A stretch of DNA of 64,000 nucleotides from Epiperipatus broadwayi (GCA_028023455.1 JAQFVV010000002.1:30203725-30267724), one strand, 5' to 3'; counted from the stretch's first letter, positions 11,935-22,231 are shown. Program-made: numbers and translations. Notes: a model not told the origin generated them from the letters alone.

Positions 11935-11995
11935 GATCCAAAGCTCCTCACTGACGAAGGCCACAAGCCAGAAACTAGTCTGGGGATATTGGATG
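11935..11995 (+). ncRNA. Type I hammerhead ribozyme, family A
   Basis: GATCCAAAGCTCCTCA, CTGACGA (11951-11957), AGGC-CACAA-GCCA, GAAAC (11971-11975), TAGTC, then TGGGGATATTGGATG. Cleavage is predicted between 11980 and 11981, after GTC. Helix I has 6 bp (UCCUCA/UGGGGA), an internal loop, and 6 more bp (AUCCAA/UUGGAU). Helix III is the palindrome ACTAGT with a loop too small for a stable monomer. This is the type of helix III for which dimeric action is known in PLE ribozymes. It is in the sense orientation within kanadaptin intron 1. Confidence 0.87.
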
Positions 11996-12099
11996 AGTAG
12001 GCACTAGATAGGGATTTTATGCACAAGCCTTCTGGCATCCATTGATTACGCTGGTTGGCACTGAGTGGCACTACTGTATGGAGAGTTTTGCCTGTTTAT

Positions 12100-12930
12100 A
12101 TATAAATAAAGACAAAAACTTATAAGTAAAGTTTAATAGAGAAGTTATAAATAAATTATAAAAAATTATGAAGCAGACAGAAAAGAATGAATAATTTTAT
12201 TAAAGATTTAATGACAGCAGGTTTTACATTTAAATCTATTAAAAATAAAATTACTAAATTCCATAATAAAATAAATAACCACGTATTCAACTTCCTAGAA
12301 TTACCATTCCTTATATTGCCAACATATCTAACAAACTAACTAAAGCCTTAATCAATAAGTTTAAAATAGGATTTAGAACTCCTCCTAATTGTAACAGATT
12401 GATCAACAACTCAAAAGATCTTATTGATCGATCATTCACCCCACATGTAATATATTCCATTTCATGCCCTCAAGACGGATTGCCAAGCTGTATATTATGG
12501 TGAAACTAAAGCTACTATTAATACTAGACTTGCTCAACATCTGTACTCTTACAATAGAGCTCAGAAGAACAACAATACATCTTCTGTATTTTTGGAGGAT
12601 GCCATGAAATCTGGACACAATTTTACACCTGCTAATTCTGTAATTACATGCACAGAATCAAATGATCATAAGAGAAAAGTAAAAGAAGCATTCTACATTA
12701 ATGGAAATATTAATGCTATAAATAGAAAAGACACTTGCTTTGATATATCGAAGAAATGGGCCACATAACACGTGCTAATTTAAATATCTTTGCATATATT
12801 TTATTATATATTTTTAAGAAAGCTATGATTATGAGGCATGGATCCTCGAAAATGTTCAGCTTATTTTTATAATTTATTTATAACTTCTCGATTAAACTTT
12901 ACTTATAAGTTTTTGTCTTTATATTACATG
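12100..12930 (+). mobile_element. Penelope-like element remnant with inverted flanks
   Basis: The 12100-12165 segment (ACTTATAAGTAAAGTTTAAT and AGAAGTTATAAATAAATTAT) recurs in reverse complement at 12862-12930, bounding a unit with a PLE coding relic. It directly abuts the family A ribozyme element at 11567-12095. It lacks most of the reverse transcriptase. Confidence 0.75.
12184..12768 (+). pseudogene. PLE linker and GIY-YIG endonuclease, frameshifted
   Basis: In three successive frames this encodes MTAGFTFKSIKNKI (from 12208), then ITIPYIANISNKLTKALI with a following FRTPPNCNRLI (about 12297-12478), then from 12481 CQAVYYGETKATINTRLAQH, KSGHNF, HKRKVKEAFYI and INRK up to a stop at 12766-12768. 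The IPYI..IS.KL segment, IYSISC.....VYYGET, R..QH, H and KEAFYI blocks are the expected order of a PLE RT-to-endonuclease junction and GIY-YIG domain, including the Tyr, Arg and Glu positions. Frameshifts near 12296 and 12478 make it non-functional. PLE proteins reverse-transcribe and integrate their RNA, and might have mobilised the neighbouring ribozyme elements. Confidence 0.82.
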
Positions 12931-13199
12931 TATATAAGTAGAAAAAAGAGGTTTGATATTGGTATTATCCCTTTCATGAATTTATATATATTAGCTATTA
13001 TTTTTTTCAGAATGATTTTTTCAAATCCCATTTTTGATTATTCACGGTCCATCTTTACAGTTAAACTTGATACAGAATGTGCATATATTATAAGTGCAAA
13101 AGTATTTAAGAATTCACATTATCAAAATAATTTTATATTGTACTTGATTAGTCAGCTAGAGAAATATAATAAAAACATTTTAAATTCTTAAAAAAACTT

Positions 13200-13900
13200 T
13201 TTTTTTTTTTGGAAGTATTTGAATAATGAATTTATCACTTAAAAAATCATATCAAAATTTTTTTTCCTATTTTTCTTAGTAATTATTATTATTTTTATAT
13301 ACTATAAATAATATTTGCATAATTTGCATATTTGCAATCCTATAGGGGTGTATATTTTACTGTCATACCTTTAAAACAAATTTGAAAAAATATGTAAATG
13401 TCATAAACAACTTTTTTTGATAATCGTAAAAAAAAGAATAGTGGAGGGGGCATTAAAAAAGTAAATTATTTTGTAGAGTCGCAAATGATTGCTCATTCGG
13501 AAGTGCATTCTTTTCTTCTCTTAAAAATTATGGATTATATGTTGTTTCAATTCACTACAATACTTTTTTTTAGAAATTTTTTGAAAAATATTCAGCAAGC
13601 TGAATATAATGAATTTATTATTGAATCATAATATATATATAACTGTTTAGTCAGTTTTCTCTTTGACTATGTGAGAGTCTTTAGATGCTATTGATTATCG
13701 GTACGTCATAATACACAATTCAAATTGAAGATTTTTTTACATTTTGAAAAACTATTTTGTAGATATATATATATATAATCCTTCTAAACACTTTCCTTCT
13801 TCCTTTCCTTTATTTCTGTAATAATAATAAAAAAAAGTTTTTGCTGAAAAAAGTGTAAAAAGAATTATTTGAATTGCAATATTCTCTTCTAAATTTATTT
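13200..13900. other. Intron sequence without recognised features
   Basis: Poly-T runs, AT microsatellites and no recognisable gene. Confidence 0.45.
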
Positions 13901-13939
13901 AATGCACATTGATTACGTAAGTAATATTTACTAAGGCAA

Positions 13940-14070
13940 TAAACCTTTAAGCATGTGCGCTTGAAAATGCGAAGGTAGGGACCTCTACAGGTCTTGACCA
14001 CAAGCTTACGCTTTGGAAGAAAAGTCCCTACCTTCGCATTTTCAAGCACACATGCTTAAAGGTTTAATAT
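13940..14070. repeat. Fold-back repeat, family G
   Basis: AAACCTTTAAGCATGTGCGC and AATGCGAAGGTAGGGAC on the left (13941-13981) are mirrored at 14027-14068. The loop holds CTCTACAGGTCTTGACCAC. Related to 6590-6690 and 54820-54920. Confidence 0.8.
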
Positions 14071-14907
14071 TCTATTCTGTAGATGTTAGTGTTAAATTTC
14101 TTTAGTTGTTTTTTTTTCTTTAATTTTCTGATCCATTACTTTCTTTTAATTATACATCAGTCTTCAATTATGATTTTACGAGAGCAGTGCAGTTAGTACT
14201 CTAAATTTTATGACTAAGTTCTGCATAGTTGAATAGATTCTCTTGATGCATTTGAAGACTTTTATAAGAAATCATTTTATTTTCTAAGCACTAAATTATT
14301 TAAAATATATTTGCAGGATTTGAAATGCAGTTATAGAATGATGAATGTAGTATTCTAAAAAAGGAAAGATTATATGCATTGATATCTGATGTTTATTAAT
14401 TTCTTAGGGCTTGCATAATAGATCTTCCAATTTTTTTAGACTAACCTTTATAGGAGGTGGGCTTTCATTCATCTTATGATTTCTAAATCTTTATTGAGTT
14501 ACTTATAAAAAAAATCAAGAAGTCCAACTAATTAAAATCATTAGTAGCAATTAGTAATACATTAGAATTAGAAATTTGTTGTTTTTGAAAATAATTTTAA
14601 TTATTTACGAATTGCATTTTAATAAAAAAAATATATAGATAAAAAATAAATTTGAATAAATAAAAAATAAATTTGGACAAATTTTGTCCAAATATTTTGC
14701 ATTTGTGTAAGAAATTATAATTGCAAAATCATTCATACTATTATCAATACACAGGTCAAAAACTGAAACCAATTTTAGTGATAAAATCATCAGTAAAAAT
14801 AATTCCCAAGTATATAGAGGGATTTGAACTTGGAATTTTCATTCTATATTTATCCTACACTTCATCTTAAACAACTGATACACATGACCACATGTGAAAA
14901 AGAGAAA

Positions 14908-14972
14908 CGATCTCCAATGGACTTATTTCATGCAGAACCAGCATTCATCAATTGGGCCAGGTCATAATTACC
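14908..14972 (-). ncRNA. Hammerhead ribozyme, family B, mutated core
   Basis: The minus strand reads GGCCCAA, TTGATGA, ATGC-TGGTTCT-GCAT, GAAA. Helix II is complementary, but the invariant C3 of CUGANGA is U. Probably inactive. Confidence 0.6.
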
Positions 14973-15202
14973 CACTTATATATATAATCAGTGCTGATTT
15001 ATATTGTAATAGCAATTCCTCAAACTTTAATGGATAGGCTGCAATCTTCTCACCCTTCCAACAATCCAGTAGTCCATTTCATTGAAGAAACAATGATGGG
15101 CAGTCAAATTGTTGGAAGGGAGAGAACATTGAAGTCTACCCATTAAATTTTAAGGAATTGCTATCTTAATATAAGCCGAGCACTTCTTGTATATATGAGG
15201 GA

Positions 15203-15262
15203 GATTATGATCTGGCCCAACTGATGAGTGCTGATTCTGCATAAAATATTATATTAGGGATT
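15203..15262 (+). ncRNA. Hammerhead ribozyme, family B, mutated core
   Basis: GATCTGGCCCAA, CTGATGA (15221-15227), GTGC-TGATTCT-GCAT, AAAA, then TATTATATTAGGGAT. The first core block is intact, but GAAA has become AAAA (G12 changed). Probably inactive. Helix I is GGCCCAA with TTAGGG. Confidence 0.6.
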
Positions 15263-16097
15263 ATGTATCTTTTTCACATGTGTGTGGTCATTGTATCGGT
15301 TGGTTGAGATGGAGTGGAGGATGAATATAGACTGAAAATTTTAAATTCAAATCCCATTATTTACTTTCACTATACTGAGTGAATAGGTTAATTTACAAGT
15401 ATATTTAAAGTCATTTAACTAATTCCTATAATAAAATGATTTCAGGACTCGTCAGTAATCTAGTGATTAAGTAACATTTTATTTTTACAAAAAAGCAATT
15501 CATTAACTGGTGTCAACAAGGATGTTATTTATGAGCATTATCCACAACCATATTTCTAACTCAGTCAAAGATTATATATAATAATTATCAAATAGATTTT
15601 AAAAATCCAAGAGTTAAATAACATAAGTTAAAATCAATAATTCTGTAACGAACTATATATTTAAATGGATATATAATTCTAATAAACTTGTATAATTATC
15701 AAAAAAAAATATTGTGATTTGAAAAGACCATTATTTTTCATTTTTGCAAGCATTAATTATCATCAGTGCCATAAAAAAAAGTGATATTCTGAATCCACTG
15801 ACATTAAAAACATGGACTATTGTTTTATACATTGCCTCATTGATTCCATCAAATTAAAAACAGTTAAAAGAAATTGAGAAATATTGAATCAATTACATTG
15901 TCAGACATTTATGATAGAAGCTTTACTTTGTTGTGACTAAAATATTCAGTACAAAATTCAATCAATTAGTAGAATAATTTGTAATAAGAAAGCTATGATG
16001 TAATTTATAAAAAATAATGTATATCATATCAGACTTAATAATGAATTGATTTGAATTGGAAAATTAATTTTTCTTTAGAGTATTGGTGCCAAAGTTT

Positions 16098-16290
16098 TAT
16101 ATCATCATCATCAACCATTATCAATTCACTGCAGGATGAAGGTCTTTTCAAGTTCAATCCATCTTCTCTGATCTTTAGCTTCTCTTCTCCACATTACCCT
16201 GCACACGTTCTTATTTTATCCATCCATCTCATATATTGTCTCTTTCTGGGTCTTTTACAATCTCTTGGAATCCAGTTTAAGATTGCAAAG
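16098..16290 (-). pseudogene. LINE 3'-end fragment with (TGATGA)n tail
   Basis: On the minus strand it encodes the end of a LINE open frame (RDCKRPRKRQYMRWMDKIR, then REAKDQRRWIELEKTFI) followed by a short 3' end and a TGATGATGATGA tail at about 16103-16117. The same 3' end is at 18155-18388 on the opposite strand. Frame breaks are present. Confidence 0.7.
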
Positions 16291-16554
16291 TTTTATATAA
16301 GTCCTTTAAAATATATATAAATGTTAAGAAAACCTAGCATTCATAACACAAATGTACATACCAATAAATAACATTTAATACAGTAATAATATGAAAAAGA
16401 ATTTAAAAATTGATAGAATGAGTTTATGATCTTACTGAACATTAGTTACATAGAAGTAACAAATATTTTTCAAAGTATTAAAATTTGCAAAATAAAAATT
16501 GAGTTTTTCATTCAAAATACCTTTGAAAACATTATTCAGATTATAGGAAAAAAA

Positions 16555-16745
16555 CATATAGCTTTATTGCTCAGGAGTTCGTAAGTTTGAGCACCAGAAT
16601 TGCTTCTGGGACCGCCCGATCCTAAGTCAGACACTTTACCAACTGTGCCAAACTGCACAGGCTAAAAAGTCATATGGCTTTGTTTCTTGGGAATTTGTAA
16701 GAAATTTGATCTGAAATCAACCGCTCTGCCAACTGCGCAGAGCAT
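16555..16745 (-). mobile_element. Tandem tRNA-derived SINE fragments
   Basis: The minus strand shows two A-box-like sequences, GCGCAGTTGGCAGAGCGGTT (16718-16740) and TGGCACAGTTGGTAAAGTGT (about 16635-16655). A weak B-box-like stretch with GCTCAAACTTACG follows the second. The flanking CATATAGCTTT / CATATGGCTTT shows that the two units are related. Not a clean tRNA. Confidence 0.6.
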
Positions 16746-17639
16746 TGTTCAGATTAAAGTGTTTTATGCAATCTACTAAATAAAAACCATCGTTAAGCAT
16801 TATTTTTTTGTTACAAAAACTTCCGTTATAGCTTTTTTGCTACTGAGAGCAAAAATGTTCAACCATATATATGTAATAATTGTTCGCTTGTATTTGGGAA
16901 TAGATCATGATTCCCTAGTAAATAATTCAGCCGATTTACTTAGGAAGGCTGTTCAGTGAAATGAAGTTATTAATGTTTCAATAAAGATATACCATGTAGT
17001 CACGTAGACAGTAGTTATAAATCAGTAAAGAAACTAGACTGTAGATTTCAATATTTTATTTACAAAAACTGGATATTTTGCTGAGAAAAATGTTATGATA
17101 CTATAAATTAACAGCAATAAAATACTATGGATCACCATTCATAAAGCTTACTACACAATGAATAATTAATGAATACCAGAAAGCACTGTGGAAACAGATC
17201 TCTAAACTTTCATTACTAAAGAGCATCTTCCAGCTATCCTTCCTTTTATTATATTTTTTAAGCAGAAGAGTGCAAAGCTGGATGATATTATAATCCATCA
17301 TTATCCACTGATGAGATATAATATCCAAAAAACTATACTGGGCATTCGGTTGGTATTACTCTCTGATTTCTATTGATTTTATTCTTGTTTACATAAATGA
17401 ATCTATAATAGTGATATTAGTGATTAAGCCAATGCACATGCGCTTTAAAGATAAATTATAAATGAATATTCTCACTTTTCCAGACACAAGATATAGTTTT
17501 TTTTAGAAAAGATGGAATGAATCCACCTAGAACAAAGTCTATAGAGTAATCATGTGAAGTGTTGTTTTTGTTATGTTATTATAAATAGTAAAAAAATACT
17601 TCCAACTAAATAAACATTCAAAATGTAAAAGTACCAAAG

Positions 17640-18560
17640 TTACCAGTGTATGGGATGCTGCTGAATACAAGATGCACCCTTTTTATACACTTTTTTAAGA
17701 AAAAAAATATTTTTCTACCATAATGATTTATTCTACTAATTTTATAGTTATTTGTGTCTACAAAACATGTAAGTAGGGAACACTGTTGTTAGGTACCTTT
17801 TAATCTTCATCCTCAAAACCCAGAAATTCTTCTTTAGAGCTAAACATTTTGAAGATTGTTTTATTTCTTAACCTTATGCTATTTACTTTGTGGATAGATT
17901 TATATTTTTCTGAGAACATTTTTATATATATTTTAACCATTTAATTTATAAATAATTTTTTAAAAATTATGAGAATATTAAATTATTTTGAATGCTTTGC
18001 TCTAATATTGATATGATTATGAGAGTATACATATTTTAGTAGGACTATGTTATATGGCTAGATATAGCTTATATACATTTGTATTTGTAAATATTTTTTT
18101 ATTTTGCAAAAGAATAAAATGCCTGCATAATTATATATATATATATGTGTGCATTTGGGCTGGATATATTGCTAGAAGAGATGATAGTAGATGGACAATT
18201 GAAATTTTAAACCGGATTCCAAGAGATTGTAAAAGACCCAGAAAGAGATCACATGTGAGATGGATCGATGAAATAAGAAAGTGTGCAGGGGTGATGTGGG
18301 GAAGATAAGCTAAAGATCGGAGAAGATGGATTGAACTTGGAGAGACCTTCATCCTGCAGTGGATTGATAATGGTTGATGATGATGATGTGTATTTGTAAA
18401 TAGTTTTTGTGTTTCACAAAAGGACAAAATGCAATAGAATACTTATGTATGTGATTAATATAAACCAGAAGTTTTAAAAAGACCGACTAAAATTTCAACT
18501 CATAATTTTGATTACCGCTGCATAAGTTGCACCCCGAATTTTAGGTGTATTTTGAGGTAA
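17640..18560. mobile_element. Non-autonomous DNA element interrupted by a LINE
   Basis: About 0.67 kb of this stretch matches 31480-32135 in the same orientation over most of its length. That copy has no insert. Its ends carry GATGCACCC... and ...TTGCACCCCG / CGGCAAAT. The better copy at 31.5 kb shows TATTTACTGGCGCA and its imperfect complement ACGCCGGCAAATA. A LINE fragment (18122-18388) splits this copy. Confidence 0.68.
18122..18390 (+). pseudogene. LINE 3'-end fragment inserted in the element
   Basis: Encodes GYIARRDDSRWTIEILNR, PRDCKRPRKRSHVRWIDEIR, AGVMWGR, stop, AKDRRRWIELGETFI and QWIDNG, ending in TGATGATGATGATG. This is the C-terminal tail common in LINE endonuclease/reverse-transcriptase proteins, 5'-truncated. 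The flanks repeat TGTATTTGTAAATA (18078-18091 and 18389-18402) and similarity extends to about 43 bp, consistent with a target duplication. Confidence 0.75.
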
Positions 18561-19087
18561 AAAAAAGAGTATGTTATACTTCGGCAAATGTGTATATAGT
18601 AATAATAACAACTTTTAGTTCAGTCTCTCTTTTCAAAATAAGTAAAATAGTTTGCAAAGCAAATGAACTAACTTGATATAAATTAAGCCTATATTGTGAA
18701 ATTGAGTTATTTATTAGCTTTGAATAAAAAAGCTACAACATAAATATAATATCGTGAGTTAACGTACACAAAACTTTTATTAAAAAGTTTTGTTAGTAGA
18801 ATCAGTTTATGAGCATGTGTGCTTTAGAATTTTTGAATTTCTATCCATAATAGTAATTATTTTAATCCAACATTAAAATGAATTTAAAATTTTAGTTAAA
18901 TTAATATTTTTAAAAAATGAAGCATCAACGTTCTTAATGTATAATTAAAAATCCGTTAGGATTTTTCAGTTCATGCGTAAACAGACTGCTCTTTATCATG
19001 TAAATAATGTTTATTATTAAATTTGTAAAATTAACTCATTTTTTGTTTATCTATGGTTATGTAAATTAACTGATTTTTTTTAACTAG

Positions 19088-19157
19088 GATACGATTTAGA
19101 ATATGATGTCACAGAAGAAGGTTTTGGGCATTCAAGGCATCTTCGGTGTCGTGTCAG
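19088..19157 (+). CDS. SLC4A1AP: Kanadaptin exon b (dsRBM beta strands)
   Basis: 70 nt between TTTTTTTAACTAG and GTATAT. It encodes YDLEYDVTEEGFGHSRH and LRCRV with split codons at both ends (GGA with 4704, AGG with 26493), matching the family segment ExEYExxExGH...LCRVRLP. These would be the first two beta strands of the dsRBM-like domain. Flanking introns are 14.4 and 7.3 kb. Confidence 0.9.
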
Positions 19158-19629
19158 GTATATATATATATATATTTGTACTGTAGTAAATTTTGGAGTT
19201 TATATTCTAGTTTAAAAGTTTTCTTTTTCTAATGCTAATTATACAAATATCTTAATTATCTCTTAGAGAATTAATTATCTGAAAGATTCTGGAGTAAGAG
19301 ACCTATTTTTAAAATTGGTACTGATCATTATATATGTAATGTTCTCAGCCTCAAGTTGAGATAATTAGACAACGGTGAAATACATACAAGTGATAAAACT
19401 TATTAATTATCACTAACAGTTTGCCAGCTTGCTGCTTTTTCTAAACATAATTGATCAGAAATAAATAACCCAGAAAAATATTATTATCTATTACCAAAAG
19501 CAAATAAAATTAATAAGAAATTATTTTGATTTTAGATATTTCAAACTGCATAATTTTATGAAATAAATAAATTACTGTCAGCATTATCACTAATATTTTT
19601 TACAATATATAATAATTTTGTAAGGAATT

Positions 19630-20020
19630 TGAACTCAGATTTTTAAGCTCCCTACAGCTATCTGCTCCATCTTATACAACAGATACACATGGCTACTTAC
19701 GTGCGAGAAAGATAAATGATCTCCAATATACATGCTGCAGTTGGTCCAGATCATCATCTCCCACACATATATGTAATCAGTGCTCAGTTTATAATAAGAT
19801 AGCAAATCTTCAAACTTTAATGGACAGGTTTCAATCTTCTCCACCTTCATGTGTGGGAGATGATGATCTGAACCAACTGATGAGTACTGGTTTAGTACAA
19901 AATATTATATTGGAGATCATTTATCTTTCTCACATGTACATGGCCACGTGTATCGGCTGTATAAGATGGAGTGGATAGCTATAGGGAGCTTAAAAGTCTG
20001 AATTCAAATCCTTTACAAAA
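19630..20020. mobile_element. Family B hammerhead/tRNA-like element, near-palindrome
   Basis: Arms are 19636-19800 and 19852-20015. The right arm has an HHR-like core followed by a tRNA-like module (A-box-like ATCGGCTGTATAAGATGG, B-box-like GAATTCAAATCC). The left arm has lost the ribozyme core by internal deletion near 19730. Confidence 0.75.
19863..19920 (+). ncRNA. Hammerhead ribozyme, family B
   Basis: GATCTGAACCAA, CTGATGA (19877-19883), GTAC-TGGTTTA-GTAC, AAAA, TATTATATTGGAGATCAT. Helix II GTAC/GTAC replaces GTGC/GCAC of other copies by paired change. CCAA pairs with TTGG in helix I. GAAA is AAAA, so activity is doubtful. Confidence 0.62.
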
Positions 20021-20149
20021 TTATATTAAGTTCAGTATAGATAACATACTTGTGTTAAATAATATATAATAATTGTTTTAAAAAAAATGATAAAATATTA
20101 ATATGTTTGTGCATATGTTTTTATATATGTAAATGTGAGAAATAAAATT

Positions 20150-20880
20150 AAACATTGGTGTTTTAAATATTTTTAAAATATGACTCATTGTATAAAGGGG
20201 AAATTTTCTTAAACTAATTGTCTACCACATAATTGGGAGTGTAGGATATTTAGAGAGATTTTTTTAAAAGTGTGTGTGTGTGTTTGGCAATTAAAAAAAA
20301 AAAACCAGAATAGTTTTTTTTTAATTTAAAAAATGTTTTTGGAATGTAAACTTGTAGAACCATTGAATCTTATATTAAGCTATAATATTTATTCGACTAA
20401 ATGTGTGTTAACTTAAATCATTATAAATATTGAGATTTATTTAATTATCAAATCGTAAGCGAAGGATAAAAAGCACTTTTAATCAACTAGCATTAACTCA
20501 TAATTCTGGAAATCCAAAAACTTATTAATGCAAGATTATAAGTTGGTTATCTTCAGGGATTGGATTTATTAAATAATGGATATTATAAGAAATGTTTTTT
20601 TGATATTGTAAACATTTATTATGACGGAATAACATGCTCTCAAACTTATGTAAAGCCTTACAGAATAAAAGGCTATATTTATTACATATATGTATGTATT
20701 TACAAGAGAATATAAATATTAATAGTCCTACAAAAGATCATTAAATGAATAATAAATTATTATACTTTGACATACCTTTGTCAAACTTTTTGCATTCGTA
20801 AGTCTAATACCAGTCTCATCATATAAACATATTAATTATTATTTACTACATATGGAACATGTATATTAATAAATATTAAA
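20150..20880. other. Intron sequence without recognised features
   Basis: AT-rich with a short (TG)n at about 20273-20285. Nothing else was recognised. Confidence 0.45.
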
Positions 20881-20883
20881 AAG

Positions 20884-21156
20884 CTTGTTAAAGTAAATAA
20901 ACATCACATGATCACCATTTGCTATGCTTGCTTATAACTGTTATTAAAACAGGCAAAACTCTCTATACGTATTGCCACTCAAGGCTCCTCACTGACGAAG
21001 GCCATAAGCCAGAAACTAATCTGGGAATATTAGATGGGTAGGCACTAGATGGGGATTTTATGCACAAGCCTTCTGGCATCCATTGATTACTCTGGCTTGC
21101 ACTGAGTGGCAATACGTATAGAGAGTTTTGCCTGTTTTAATAACTTGTTAAAGTAA
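20884..21156 (+). mobile_element. Family A hammerhead element with 13-bp TSD
   Basis: The unit is 20897-21143 (247 bp), with perfect TSDs CTTGTTAAAGTAA at 20884-20896 and 21144-21156. It shows the long end, inverted arm, HHR on +, and the mirrored arm ending GTTTTGCCTGTTTTA. The 5' arm is shortened by deletion compared with the 11.6-kb copy. Confidence 0.9.
20980..21037 (+). ncRNA. Type I hammerhead ribozyme, family A
   Basis: GGCTCCTCA, CTGACGA (20992-20998), AGGC-CATAA-GCCA, GAAAC, TAATC, TGGGAATATTAGATG. The core is intact. The helix III palindrome is weakened (ACTAAT for ACTAGT) and helix I has one A.C mismatch. Sense to kanadaptin, intron 2. Confidence 0.8.
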
Positions 21157-21985
21157 TTCTTGATTTTTTTTTAAAAAAGTTAATAATGTTGGCCTGTAAT
21201 TGGACATAAGATAAATTGGTCTCTTGTCCGTAAGTACTACAAATTTAACCATATCTGCAATCAAAGAAATCATTTATTCTAATCTAAATATAAAAATTGG
21301 CAATATGAATACAAACAGTTAAAAATGATTATACATTTTTAATTTGCATACATATGTATTCAATTCAAATTATTAAAGATAGAGAAATGATTTAGTTTTA
21401 ACATGTCCCAGTAAAATTAAAGGTTTATAATGAAATTTTCATTCATGGAGGGGTATGAAATGGAGTGATGGGATAGGAAAGAAAGAAAATCAAAAAAATT
21501 ATTCCATAACTTCAAAATAAAGTATTAAAATAATACGATGAAAACTAGATTTTATATGAATTCAGGACTAGAACTTGTAATTCAAGAGCACTTTATAATA
21601 ATATGTAAGAAATTATCGTTTTGTGTTTATCAATTATTTAAAATAAATAAAATTTTATATACCAAGTGTTTCTAAGTAAATGAAGAAGAAAAACTTTTAT
21701 TTGCAAAATTGTAGCCTAATTGTCTTAAAGGATTTAAATTGTTGGAACATCTAAGATTAACTCTTAATTCCTTTCCATCAAGGCCAGATGATTATTCACT
21801 ATGCATATAAAGAGAAGTTTCCATTATATTTTACTTCCTTATTTGCTTTCTTGTTTACATCTATCAATCCTATAGACATTTTCATCAAGTTAAGAGAAGC
21901 CATTAGCGGCAACTGAAGGATTTATCCAAGATAAGATATCTTGAACAACAGAAAACAGTTCATAACTTGTCAATAATATTATATG

Positions 21986-22231
21986 ATCCTAAAATGATTA
22001 AACATCAGATGATCAACATTCTTTATGCTTACATAAGCTATTTACACAGAGACTAAACTCTCTACAGTAGTGCCACTCAGCAACAAGCTAGAAACTAGTC
22101 TGGGGATATTGAATGAGTAGGCACTACATAGGGATTTTATGCACAAATCTTCCTGCATTCATTGATTACTCCGACTTGCACTCACTAGCGATACTGATGG
22201 AGAGTTTGACCTCTGTGTATCCTAAAATGAT
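21986..22231 (+). mobile_element. Family A element with 13-bp TSD and broken ribozyme
   Basis: The unit is 21999-22218 (220 bp), with perfect TSDs ATCCTAAAATGAT at 21986-21998 and 22219-22231. The HHR retains GCTAGAAACTAGTCTGGGGA near 22088-22107, but the CTGANGA half has been deleted. It is therefore expected to be catalytically dead while still showing the element boundaries. Confidence 0.88.

Larger units (their letters stand above)
11554..12108 (+). mobile_element. Family A hammerhead element, longest copy, 13-bp TSD
   Basis: The unit is 11567-12095 (529 bp), with perfect TSDs TTATATATAAATA at 11554-11566 and 12096-12108. The order on + is long end (TCACATGATCACTATTTC), inverted arm (GGCAAAACTCCATACAGTAG), minus-strand HHR (11710-11763), a 170-nt centre, plus-strand HHR (11935-11995), and the complementary arm ending GTTTTGCCTGTTT. 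The centre recurs near 60780-60900, so this is likely close to full length and the shorter copies are internally deleted. A centre segment (11763-11825) also resembles family C. Confidence 0.9.
11471..12993. repeat. 53-bp direct repeats bracketing a composite insertion
   Basis: About 53 bp at 11471-11523 (TTTGATATTGGTATTGTCCC core) recurs in the same orientation at 12941-12993 with few mismatches. Between them lie a family A element (11554-12108) and a PLE remnant (12100-12930). The repeats could be an unusually long target duplication or terminal parts of the PLE. Confidence 0.65.
14815..15365. mobile_element. Family B hammerhead/tRNA-like element, near-palindrome
   Basis: About 550 bp with the left arm 14815-15075 mirrored by 15100-15365. 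Each arm carries one HHR-like core (minus at 14908-14972, plus at 15203-15262). Outside that, each arm has a tRNA-like module with an A-box-like TATC.GTTG.TTAAGATG and a B-box-like AGTTCAAATCCC. The arms meet at TTCCAACAAT / ATTGTTGGAA. Other copies are at 19630-20020, 40900-41615 and 42440-42830. Confidence 0.78.

Noticed and set aside
12838-13191. 117-codon open frame downstream of the PLE
   Set aside because: Overlaps the PLE inverted flank and the 53-bp repeat; AT-rich composition with no recognisable motif.
14605-14790. 61-codon minus-strand open frame
   Set aside because: AT-rich and unsupported.
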